A DNA stretch of 64,000 nucleotides from Baylisascaris procyonis (lineage: Eukaryota; Nematoda; Chromadorea; Rhabditida; Ascarididae): the NCBI GenBank assembly GCA_037389465.1, contig JAZARR010000214.1:5456001-5520000 (forward strand), given 5' to 3'. Each line of letters begins with the position of its first letter. Position 1 is the first letter of the stretch. Shown here one piece after another: positions 50,094-62,044 of this stretch. The notes under the pieces were generated by a model. It had not been told where the DNA came from. It made no database searches and was given only the letters and a program-made list of their open reading frames with translations. Position numbers and translations under genes: made by a program.

Positions 50094-50605
50094 AGTTCGA
50101 ATCGTTTATTATTTTATTCATTAATTTTATTTTTTTTTACACTAACGATTTGTTGAAATATTACTGATTACGTGTATTTCAATTATGCACTTATCGAGTG
50201 CAGAAACAAATATTATATCAATGAAGAAACGCGAAATACTCAAAATTGATATTTTATTTTTTTTTTTTTGCATAGCTTCTTTCGCCGTTATGATTAAATT
50301 CAGAGGCAAAACTATAGACTTGATTGAGTCGATTATTGAGAATGAAATTCAAACTCTTACAAATGTTTCAAATTTATCGTTGTTATAAGCGTGATTCCTT
50401 CTTTTTTTTTCAATCATTACAATAAAACCACAAGTAGATACGTATCGTTTGATTGACTTATTTCAAAGTTTTGCCGAATATCACGTAGAGAGCTTTTTTT
50501 TCTTTTAAGACACCTTCGCATATATTTCCAACGTATCGTGTAAACGATTGCCGATTAAAGTTCAGCAGTCAGTTAAATTAAATATGCTGAAATCTCCTCC
50601 TAACC

Positions 50606-50668
50606 TAAGCTTGAGCATAAGCTTGAGCATAAGCTTGAGCGTAAGCTTGAGCTTGAGATTAAGCATGA
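50606..50668. repeat. 12-bp tandem repeat (TAAGCTTGAGCA-like), about 4-5 units
   Basis: The unit TAAGCTTGAGCA is repeated with one-base changes, then degenerates into TTGAGCTTGAGATTAAGCATG. The unit contains the AAGCTT palindrome. Confidence 0.85.
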
Positions 50669-51017
50669 AAACATTTCCAGTAAATATAAGCGAGTAAGAT
50701 TTGCAGTAAGTCCATTTTCCAGTGGCGTTTCGCTTGAGATGTATGTAAAAGTGAAAATAATGGAATGTTCACATTAAAGTTGTTGTCGACGTTATATGAT
50801 AAAACATATTTGTTGCATATTTGTAATCAAGACTACATTACAATGCTCGCGAGACTTAACAAAATCGTAAAATTATATGCTTCTATAATATTGCACAATT
50901 TCTTTGAATAGTGTTTTTCAATGTGTCTGTGTGTTTGAGTGGGTGTTTATGTTTGTGTAGGTGGTGCATATGCTTGTGTCCATAGTGTGTGTATGTGTTT
51001 ATATGTGCGGTATATTT

Positions 51018-51070
51018 TGTGTGTGTGTGTGTGTGTATGTGTGTGTGTGTGTATGTATGTGTGTGTGTGG
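51018..51070. repeat. (TG)n microsatellite
   Basis: A GT dinucleotide run interrupted by single TATG units, embedded in a wider TGTG-rich stretch from about 50920. Its complement reads as a spurious His/Thr-rich peptide. Confidence 0.9.
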
Positions 51071-51233
51071 TATGCTGTATTTTTGCGAGAATCAAGGAAC
51101 TAAAGAGTAAAAATGAATTTAAAAAAAGCTAAGCTTATCGGCATAGGACATAAAAAAGAGGATCGATCAATGAAAGAAAGTCAACCAATCTCTGTATCTT
51201 CCGTATGCTATAGAATAAATACTCTGCTCATAT

Positions 51234-51277
51234 ACTGCAGTGAACTTCCCCATATTGCACATCGGCGTTGATTGCTT
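51234..51277 (+). repeat. Direct repeat, left copy
   Basis: Starts ACTGCAGTGAA and continues through CCCCATATTGCACATC to GTTGATTGCTT. It pairs with a diverged copy about 444 bp downstream. Confidence 0.65.
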
Positions 51278-51342
51278 AATCATATTGCGCATTACGGTAC
51301 TTTAATAATCTCGACTACTGATTTACTGCTATCCGTTGTCAG

Positions 51343-51434
51343 GATACCGCTCATGCTAAATTCGGAGGAAGAGAGGGCTCGGCACCTTCATGCAGAAACA
51401 ACGAGTCGGAGGCATCACTGCAGACCCAGCATTT
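51343..51434 (+). other. Exon-like segment, unassigned
   Basis: A good acceptor (CCGTTGTCAG) precedes a 92-nt stretch richer in G and C than its flanks, followed by a consensus-like donor (GTAAGA). Two frames are open; one reads MLNSEEERARHLHAETTSR and looks more coding-like. No partner exons were found on either side, so no gene is called. Confidence 0.3.
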
Positions 51435-51551
51435 GTAAGAGTATTTGAATGGGAAGTCGAAATTCATTAGAAATCAATTTTCACCTAAAGCATATCCCAC
51501 CATATCAACAATTACACATTAACGTTAAGCGATAAATAATAAGGAAGGCGT

Positions 51552-51600
51552 ACTTATTCTAATTTATTACCAGCTTGGCTGGTAATAAATTAGAATAAGT
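51552..51600. repeat. Perfect inverted repeat, 23-bp arms, 3-nt loop
   Basis: The left arm 51552-51574 is the exact reverse complement of the right arm 51578-51600, with only TTG between them. The arms begin ACTTATTCTAAT and end TTACCAGC. It can extrude as a cruciform or form a long RNA hairpin. It lies between the direct repeats at 51234 and 51678, and a TGACGTCA follows at 51607. Confidence 0.95.
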
Positions 51601-51677
51601 TGCGAATGACGTCAAATTAAAAAATTGTCGCATTCCTCGTACAACGGCAACCATTTAAGTTCTTTGATAAATTCCCC

Positions 51678-51725
51678 ACTGCAGTGAAATAAGTGCCCCA
51701 TATTACACATCAATGTTGATTGCTT
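51678..51725 (+). repeat. Direct repeat, right copy
   Basis: ACTGCAGTGAA, CCCCATATTACACATC and GTTGATTGCTT recur in the same order as at 51234, with a few substitutions and a short insertion. Confidence 0.65.
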
Positions 51726-54700
51726 TTGCAACTATTTTTTTTTTTTTTTTGAAAATTGTCCATTTCGAATAAAACTAGAAATGTTTCAATTAGATCGATC
51801 CGATACAACCTAATCTGGCTTGCTATTACTTAGCCCACTCCGCTCGGAACATTACTGGATGTAATTTCAGTTATTTTAACGAAAAGTGAAGTTTGAAGAG
51901 GGAAATTTGAATGAATAGAAATCCATACCACAATGATTGATACAATATATGCTTTTGCAAATCAACTTATTCGTAAATTGTAGTCGAATAGTGAAACAAT
52001 GGATTAGCTCTTGAATGAGAGGCCAAAAAAAGTTGTTGAATTTTTCTAAGCCACAAAAAGGAATAGAAAAGCAACTCTCAAAAAAGGGGGGTTCTATTTT
52101 AAAATCCGAACTATTAGTCACTATCGTCATGACCTTACGTGAATGTCACAGAAAAGATTTTTTTTTGTTTTTTTTTGGTTGCGAAATGAAATCTATCCAG
52201 TGGCAATTTCAGTATGAAAGCAAAAAGGACACCTCTCTAATTCTTTAAATTCCTTAAAGATCTTCTATGATGACAGAAATCGATCATAAATAGGGCTAAA
52301 CAATTCGATGTATCTAGTTGGTAGAACGAGTTCTTTCGTTTTTCTGGCTTAGTTTATGATTGATGTGTTTGTTATTTGAAGTTATTAACATCGCATAAAG
52401 TTAAATGTAACCCAGTCAAACAGAAATTTCCCATCGGGAAATGGCAACATCCACGATCGCTCTTCTAAGATCCTCGTTTCATTGTTTTCGATCTTTACAA
52501 ATAAACACATCATCGCCTATGTTTACTTAAAGAGATAATCGAAAGTACAATAAAAGAGCGATCATAACTTTGGGGCATTTCTCTCTCATTTTTGAACACG
52601 ACCGCTTACTTCCATTCAGGCAGCTAGCTGTCTGAAGAGCACCAATCTGATATCGAGCTAATGTGGTTAGTATGACATGCGCTTTTTGTGACACCTATCA
52701 AACCAGTTGGCTTCAATGATATTTGAAAAGTGCTACGATGCTTAATAACATGTTATTTTTTTTTTTAATTGAGAAATATTCGCAAATTCTCAACGAAAGG
52801 AATCGTTTTTTTTTTGCCGTAAGTTTGAACGATCGTTTTAAAAAACTGATATGCAACTTTTATGGTGATTAAAAATGGTAACAACTCATTGACATGGCCA
52901 GTACTATGAGCGAAAATATGTTTAAAAATATCGCACTATAATTTGAGTGATCCTATTTCATTGATGGTTTATGAAATGAAAAAAAAAAAGTGATAGAAGA
53001 ACCACCGAATATGGGACTCATATGAATCAAGAACCGATTAGTGGTGGTTGATATCAAATGAGCGAACTTAATTCACTTTTTTAAAAAGGCGCATGTTTTA
53101 GATAATTGCACTTAGTGACTTCTTGAATGTGATACAACTCTTTTTGTGTTCGAATCAACCGCTTTTTCTTTAAGTTGTCCAACGTGATTAACAATACCTA
53201 GTATAAATTTTATATCATCATCACATTCAAGATCACTTTATTTCTCCAAAAAAAAAGTCGTCAAACTCATTGCTGCCATTTCATCAGGTCTTTTTTCCAA
53301 CAGCAACTGTCCTACCATCTCGAGCCACTTGTTTTTTTCGTGGTCGGCAATCGACTTAAAAGTGCGTATAAGCGATCTGCGATCAAATAACTTTTTTCGT
53401 TCGCAAGCCCACCGCTAATGAATGATGTCTACTCATGGAACGAATGCCATCGGAGTTCTTAGCGGAGTTCCTTCCCGATGCTTCCCTACAATTTTCGATG
53501 GTTATTCATTAACGCCTCGTCATGCGGCTTCGACAGCAACAAATCTGTAGACATCGTTTGCATCCAAGCATTTATATACGGGTGTTCCATTTCGTTGCTG
53601 ATAATTAGATGACGTCATAATAATAGTTGGAAGTTCGTTATATTTTTTATAAATCCAGCGCAGAAATATTACACTAAGGGCGACAAATCAATTAGAAATC
53701 ATCAAAGCAGTAGCAAAAAAAAAAATGCTTTATGGTCTCTCAAGATTTTCGTTTTTTTTCGTTGAAAATTTCCTTTACTCTGTAGCAGTTTTTTTCTGAT
53801 TATTTGCAGTGTTTTTTTCTATTTCACACCATCCGTTTTTTTTTCAGCGGAGGAAATTAAAGTTAAATTTCCGGTCAATCAATCAACATCAACTTTCGAT
53901 TGAACGTCCTTTTAAAGGGCGAAGTGATTTAATTCAATAAAAATTCGGGCCTAAAACTAGCGTGAAACTTGATATCTCGCAAAATCTTTCACACAAGTCA
54001 TTCGTCGATTTGGAGATAGATTGGACGAAGCCAAACTCAGGTCTTTTTGGAGTCAATCGTGTTTATTAGGCCTGCTATTCATGTGTTCAATTTTTCAGAA
54101 TTTCTGCCCACACATATATGTGAAGTTGAATACCGATGTCACCTTAATATGATCGATCACATCGCCAATATATGCCACATTGCACTGTCTATTTCATGTT
54201 ATATACGCCCATGGCACACTTCTAGTGAAAAAAAAATCTAGATTTCATTGCACTATCACGGTGCAATTAAAGGATTTATTGCACTATCGACCTTAATAAT
54301 AACGATGGGAACATCGCAAATACGATTAAGATGACCTCTCATAATTCGGTTGGATTGATTATTGCCAACGGATTTAATAAATTTATTTCAGACATTCAGA
54401 CAGACAAACACAATTAGGGCTAACCAAAAACCGTTAACGGCAACTATACGTCAATGCCGAAGCCTTACTCTTATACAGAAAATTAGATCAGTTGCATAGA
54501 TAGAAACAAGTGTGATGATAGCTTGTACTTCTTATCACAATATATGGCTGCAAAAGATGATGTAGTGATCAAAAAAAAAGAGTTATTCAAGTAAAAGCAA
54601 TGGTTTATTGCTTACATTTGTCTGTTTATTGACTCTATTGAATTATATTCAATCATTATTTATTCTAAATTTTCGTTTAGATATGTCAATTTTAATTCCT

Positions 54701-57093
54701 TTAACTAATCCTATTTAATAAAAACTTTTTAATTATTTTAACTGCTAAGAATTTGTGAATAAACTATGCAGAAGTTTTTATACCTTTTTCCTCTTGTATT
54801 CTACATACATACCATACTCTTATAACTCCCACACACTTATATATTATGGAATTGAAAATACGTTGAACCCTCGAGTAAATATTCAACAAATGATATATCC
54901 AAAGAAGGATCTACTAGCATCGATAATAAATCAAAAAAAAGTCGATTATGCTGAAAATCGGCTCCGAGGAGTCCAAAGCGGAGATTCTTAACAAATATGG
55001 TCGAATCTGTGTAGTGTTTATCTACATTTTGCTCTCTTTTCGTAAGGTGTTGTTTCATCCACTCAAATAGTGGACGTATGTATCATCGATCCTTTGTGCG
55101 CTAAAATAAAAGTGCACACTTTTGTTCCCTTCGTTCGCCGTATTTAATCCACACTAGTGTTTGGCGTCACGCTTTTTAAGTTGTTACTCATCGGACATGT
55201 TTTTTTTTCTTCACTTCGTGAATTTTATCATCGGTCTTTGCCGATTTGTCGATTCAATTCTTATCTATACTATTTCTCATTTGAAATTTCTTTTTTTTTT
55301 CTCTCTCAAAATTCGTGCCGATTGCTTAATTTCGCTATTAGTCATGACAATAGGCAAGCTAAGTAAATTCAATATTTTCAAAAATTTCTACTTAAAGAGT
55401 TACATTGAAGAGTTCATTAGCATCAAATGAATAAGCGGAAGTTATATTACATATTGAAGTCGCAAGATCGCTGCTTCTCCAGTAGTCTATCAATGTGTCC
55501 ATCGTAAAAATATTATAAATAGCTTCAAGGAAACGATCGTTCAATGCTTATAATGCGATACCATATTCAAAATTCCATTATTTAACTGTATAAGTAAACG
55601 CCATCCACATAGAAATGCTTACTGGGGAGGAATTGTTATGAATTTGACATTTTGCAAAGAATCTCACCTAGAGAACATAACAATTTTATTGGTTGTTCCT
55701 TCGACTAAACGACGAAGGTTTTCAAGTTCCATAGATCCACTATGGTTTTTCTATATCTATGCGTATCAATATTTGAATAGCTTCTCTAACTTCATTTTAT
55801 TGTTTTTCAAAACAATTAGGATACATCGGAATCCACTCGAGCTGAAGAGATGCACTTACTAATATCAATTGTCTTTGTTTTTTTTGCGTAAATCTGAAAC
55901 CCCTAAGGGCAGTTCTGATATCTCTCTGACAGTAAGGAAGTGTTTTTCTCGCAGTTCGCGACCTGTCGAAGAAAAAACGAAAATTTCTCACATAGAACCT
56001 CATTCATCTCCTTATTTTGTATGGAGGTCATTTTGCATAGTCACAACTGAATCTCATAACCTTCGCTTACAGCTCAAAGCAAACTTTTACAAGTCTTAAT
56101 ATGCTGCATAGAAAGGGTAGGTTTATTAGAGAATAATCCGAGAAACTCGCTGAAGCCAGATGAAATCGTGTATCTTGAAATGCCCTGAGGGCATTTTAAT
56201 AGCGTAAATAATGAAGTTCAACGATGGAATTTAATATCCGATATAGAAATATAAAGCAAAAAAGAAATTAAGAATGCAAGTCAAATCTTGTTGAAAGAGA
56301 GACGGGAAATCGGTATGACTATATAAAATATGATTGAAAAGTCCCTATAATCAAAAAAAAAAACAAAAAACAAAAAACAAAAAATACGCATCGCATCCTC
56401 ATAGAAATATTTCCTATGCATATTTTTTTGGTCAAAAATTTTTTCATTTTCTTTTGATCTGAATAAGAAAATTGCATAATGTAATATTGCACAAAGTTCG
56501 TCTACGTTAATAATATTCATGAAGCAATCGAAACGTTCGTTTAAATAAAAACTTTATTCCAAAAAAAAGAAATAAAAATAAACATACACTTCACCGAAAA
56601 TATAGTTGAAGAAAAAGAAAATAGAACAAAAAACGGAACAATTCACCACCAATAAACAGCAATGCCGCAAAACCAACAATCTGCTAGGGTAAATTTTAAA
56701 TGAAATTTGCATAATCACTAGAAATTTGCATAAATACTCATAAAAAATCACATCAAATAATCATATGCATAAAAAAAATAAATGATTGAGTGGGAAAAGT
56801 TTTGTGGATCCCCTTCCTTATTAATGTGGAACAAAGGAACTAAGTATAACTAACGCTATATGAATGAGGCAAATTGAATAGTTTCAAAAAAAAAAAAAAA
56901 TTAAAGCACTACTTTATGAAATGCTTAAGTAAGCGATGTATGAGATGAAAATAAACGAGATTCACTAAATTCAAATACGACATAAGTAATATTCACCTTA
57001 AATAACTCAGAATAGATCACCGTTGAGAATATTTGACTGATGAACTAATAAACACGAAGCCAGTAGTAGCTTGGCGACTTCCTTTTCAATATT

Positions 57094-60000
57094 TCACTCT
57101 TGTTTCTTTCTTAGCTCCTCCAACTTTTTTCGCGATTGATTTCGCATATGCGAAATTAGATGATAACCAACTAAACATAAGTCAATTGTGAATATGAATA
57201 TAACCTTAAACGAAAGCTCGCATTCTCTAAATACAACTCGCCTTTCATCTCGCATCCTAATTGGCTCCTTTCGAGCTGATATAATCGTTTACCGACGAAA
57301 AATGATTAACTAATGAGGCAAATTTCAGAGCAAAACAAGCGAGATGGATATGTCTCAAAGGAACTAGCCCAATATGTAATACATCACTGTTAAAAATGCA
57401 GCAAGCATTAAAATTTAGGCCGAGAACTTTATCTAAAACTTGATAGAAATTAATCTCAATATTTATATAAAAATTATGAACCTCTTATAATCACAGCTTT
57501 TCTTTACCATTAGCTGAAATAAGCCAATATAAATGTCACTTGAGAATCTATAGATGCATATCACTGCTCATTGTTTTCTGAATATCACGCAGAAACATAT
57601 AAACATAAAAATAAAAACATATAAAAGGATTAAAAAAAGAATGGAAACGACTTACTGAATGGAAATATAAAAAGTAGAAATACGGCAAGAAATATGCCAA
57701 AATTAAAATCGATATTTGCGATATTTGGCATTTGAATACCATAGACACCACTTGTATAATAATATGGAATTGCACGACTCATCGTCATCGCTGAATATTA
57801 AGCCTCTCAGCAAACACAACTTAGCCAAGCAAACAACGACAACAGTTATGAATTTATTCCTTCATATTACCCGCCCTCCAATTATTTATCACCAGGTCTT
57901 GCTAAAGTTTCCTTTAACTGGGGTACGTAGAGGTCTCTTTTCCCAAGACTGGAAAACGCATAGGTCCGTTCTTCCCGAAATATATGGCAATATATTGCTC
58001 TTCCCTTTTTAGAAATAGAAAATGCATGTCTCCCTCATCTAAAAAATGGGAAGCGTACAGGTCGGACAAATCTCTCCCATAAAATTGGGAAAAATAAACT
58101 TTCCCAAGAAGTGTGTTGGTCTTACCCTCTAAATGAAAAATATATAAGCCTTCTCCTCTCTCTCAAAAAAAAGGAAACATATATACCCAGGCAGAACCAT
58201 ATAGTCAATATTTTAGTATAATTCATCTCGGTCGTATTGAAACTAGAATAAAAGAAATGTTAACGTAACAACGGCTGAAATTGCATGTACATGTAATGTT
58301 CGAGTGATCTCCGAAGGCTTCCCTTCACAAAGGAGTTGAAATTTTGGAGAATCTATAGTTAGCGATCTAAATTACTGTGATACAGTAATGTTCCAATCCG
58401 ATTTTATGAAGCGCAATATAGTACTATATGTTGGGACTGCTACTGAAAGAGGAAAGCACGGAATACCAAAATATTTTTCGTCATCTAAATGCAAAAATTT
58501 TCTCCGTCTTCGTTCTATAGAACATTACTAATTTCTAAATTATTAAAACAATTTTTGAACACAATAACATCGCGCAGGAAATTTTTTTCACCCATCTTTC
58601 TTGTGAATAGATATGTAAATAAGGTTTTTGCAATCTTTGTTTGGTCAGCCGGCTGACTTTAATTGGTCTACCGGACATCTTTATTTGGTCAGTTTTTGTT
58701 GACCTTCCAAAACCCCTCATAAATGGGTCTACGTTGATTCCGTTTGCATGGATAGGGATCGCCATGCTCTTTAATTTCGCTACATTGAGAAGAATGTGAT
58801 ATAATTTTTGCCCACAAATTGTGTTATACAGATGTAATCAGAAAAAAATTATTCGCTTATGAATTGTATCAATTCTCGCATAATTTCTATAGATTATATT
58901 ATATCTTCGTTTTGCATATACTGACTGACCTAAATCTGGTAGGATATGGATGCAATGATAAGATAAATAAGTTCTCTCTACAAAGTGCAGTATCTGGAAG
59001 TAATCCGGAAAGCATTCCGGTATAGGAAAAGGATTTCTCCCAAACGGCAAAATTTTTCTTTGCAATCTTGCATTGAGACAAAAGTAATCGGTATGAAGAG
59101 TCAATGAGGGGCGAAAAATCAGAATATGCAAATCTCCTAGAAGATAAAATCTTCGGCAACTGAGTGCTTGAAGTCAACTTTCTTCTGCATTGAATAACAC
59201 CTTTCGGGCTTATTAGATTCTCGACCATAGAGAGCATTATTCGACTCAACTTGACGTCGGCGTTCGCCATCGAAACTGTCCAAGATAACCTTTGGCACCG
59301 AATGAACCGATCGTGGACAAACGCTACCTTATATAACAGAAAAATGGGATACAAATAATTTGTTTCAGTATATTAAATAGCAGAATTCAGTTCCTCCTTA
59401 GCATCGCCTTAAGAAATCTAATCCTAATCCCATTCTTAAACTCAGAGACCGGCCAGTAAATTCCTGAAAAAAGGATCTTCGAATAAGTGAGAAAAATAAG
59501 CAAAGTTCGCTAACCTTCAAGAATCAAACCAGTCGGATAGAGTGGAATCCATGCTGTATAACGCAAATATGTTACAATCGAAAAATGCATCTTCAAGCAA
59601 CCCAATGCATAATATGGGTATCTAAATATAATTGTAAAAGTCAAAAAATCTATGAATCACATATATTAGTGGGATATATTAGCAATAATACTATTCAATT
59701 ACTTTTTAATTCAAAAAAATGAAATTAAAACAAACTTATAATCGAGCACATAACACAGTAAATCAGCATCCTATTCCAGAACCCAAATATTGATGAAATA
59801 ATAAGAAACCAACCTGAACATTTCGATGAGGAAGTAAACAATAATCAAGAGATATGTACTCATTGCATGATGCAATTCTGGATCACCATCAATTATGAAC
59901 AGCATTGCTAATCGTCCAATTACCTGTAAGCATAACCTCAGTTTATGCTACATACACGGCTGTATAATTAATGACAGGAGATCTGCGAAACAGAGAAGGG

Positions 60001-61953
60001 AGGTTACCCTTTTTCAAAGATATGGGGCCAAACCAGATTAAGTGATATTTTCTTGTTACTTCTTAAGCAACAGCAAAATATCTTTGGAAGATGGCTTGAA
60101 ATATTAATTGCGAATAAAATTAGAATAAAAAACAACAGTCAAATTTCGGGCTCATCTTTGATGGGAAATAAGTTCGCTTTGTAAATCAACATCAACCACC
60201 AAAAACTTTGTCAATAAATTTACGGAATTTTTTTTGTAAAGGAATAAGTTGGAATGCGTCTCTAGCAAGGAAAGGGTTTTTTAAAACTCCTCTTCTTCAA
60301 AAAGAATGAGCGACCGAATCAACGTATAAAAAATGTTCATTTTTCTGCGGCATAATCTGTCTACTATTTGATTTCTTCCATTCTGGAGTAAATAATAAAC
60401 TAAAATATTTTCCATATGACTGCCCGATTAACCCATTAGCTGAAAGAAACCTGTAAGAGTGCTATCTGATATCCACTTTTCGTTAATCGGAGTGCCGCAT
60501 GCACAACATCCAATAGCTGTAATGCTGTCGCCACCATTATTGCTGTACTCTTCTCTTCCCAAAATCGTTCAACGTATGCTAAAAATAACAATTACAGCAC
60601 TTATGTACTATCTCTAATTAGTCCCCTCCCTTCCTTTTTGTTCCTCAATAGTGATGATGCAAAAACCACGAAGGAAATTCTGGAAAACCACGAAGGAAAT
60701 TCTGGAAAGCCATGAAGGAAATTCTAGAAAACCACGAAGGAAATTCTAGAAAACCACGAAGGAAATTCTAGAAAACCACGAAGGAAATTCTAGAAAACCA
60801 CGAAGGAAAAACCACGAAGGAATCCTTGAAACCTTAGCCTGCCAAACTTAATGGATGCACCACCTTCAACGATAAAACTTCCAGGAGAAGAGGAAGGCAG
60901 TGAGGAAGTGGATTCTTTCTTTCTTCCTTCGCAATATGGACCCATAGACCATCTATTCACATAAACGGAAGTGAAATCACAAAGCAACAACACATATAAA
61001 CTCACCATTCCCATATACACTAAAGTTGAAAAGCAGAACAGCAAGCACATAGAAATGAATCAGGAATAGAGTTGCGTTACATGTAAACAAATAGTGCCCC
61101 AATAAACCATCGAATTCCTCTCGTATTTTCTTCACTGCAATAGCACATTTCATTGTTTGCGATTACATACATAGTTATACTCAACCCATCTAATTCTCAC
61201 TTCAGTTATCACCTTAAATAAATGCCCAAAATCATTGGATTATATAAATTGCACACTTTTCCCATTATCGAATTTTACAACACTATCACAGCAGAACCAT
61301 CTCATATGTAAGTAGATGATTATAGTTGCAATTCCCTAAAAGAAAAAAATTTTAACTGAAATCTTTGAATGAGAAAGAAGTGAATGCGATTTATATTAAA
61401 AAAAAAAAAAGTTGAAATGTGATGTTAAATTGCATATCCTTATGCTTAAAAAATGTAATATAAAAATAGACATGTTTCTATAAGCGACTTAACGGTTCAT
61501 TTTTTTTTAATTTATCAGAACTAAGTTCGAAACCGAAAATTCAACTTTTTTCTCCTTATAGACTTTTCATTGTTGATAAATGTGGAACCTAAGTAACCTA
61601 TCTACATAAACATCGCATACCTGTATGTGATAAAGAAGCGACAAATCCCTTCAATTACAATTGCTCATTTTCAATTTAGATTACATTAGGAAGCAATAAG
61701 CGTATTCCCACCTAGCCACCCCCCTTCCTTTATCCCACTAGTATAAGGATCCCATTTTTGTTTCCCCTTTCCCATAAGTACCATCATACTTCCTCCTTTC
61801 ACGATTGAATTTTAGCAAAGCTTTGTGTTATAAAAACTAACAGCTTTGCGCTATAATATTAAGCTTATTGTTTTAACAGCACTATTTTCGTATCCACTGT
61901 TCTCCAATCACAATATGACCATTATTTTAACACAAGATTTTGCTGGAAATCAA

Positions 61954-62044
<91 letters not shown>

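Larger units (their letters stand above)
50094..57093. other. Large intergenic region with repeats, no secure gene
   Basis: Seven kilobases between two convergent genes. It holds a 12-bp tandem repeat (50606), a GT-rich microsatellite (51018), a pair of direct repeats (51234 and 51678) enclosing an exon-like segment and a perfect hairpin, and a TGACGTCA at 53610. A less AT-rich patch near 53270-53600 has a short 25-codon frame from 53435 that I do not annotate. Frames at 55638-56099 give plausible hydrophilic peptides but have no ATG-led structure or splice partners. Confidence 0.5.

Noticed and set aside
50883..51095. His/Thr-rich minus-strand peptide
   Set aside because: It is the complement of the TG microsatellite region.
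55638..56099. Two overlapping plus-strand frames of 74-76 codons
   Set aside because: The translations are not obviously random, but there is no domain, no consistent start and no splice partner, so neither can be supported as a gene.
57716..58012. 98-codon plus-strand open frame
   Set aside because: It is antisense to a homology-supported HACD3 exon and runs into degenerate repeats.
58899..59354. 151-codon minus-strand open frame
   Set aside because: It lies within an intron of the HACD3 gene. Two other frames are also long here, no domain is recognisable and no splice sites fit the HACD3 phase.
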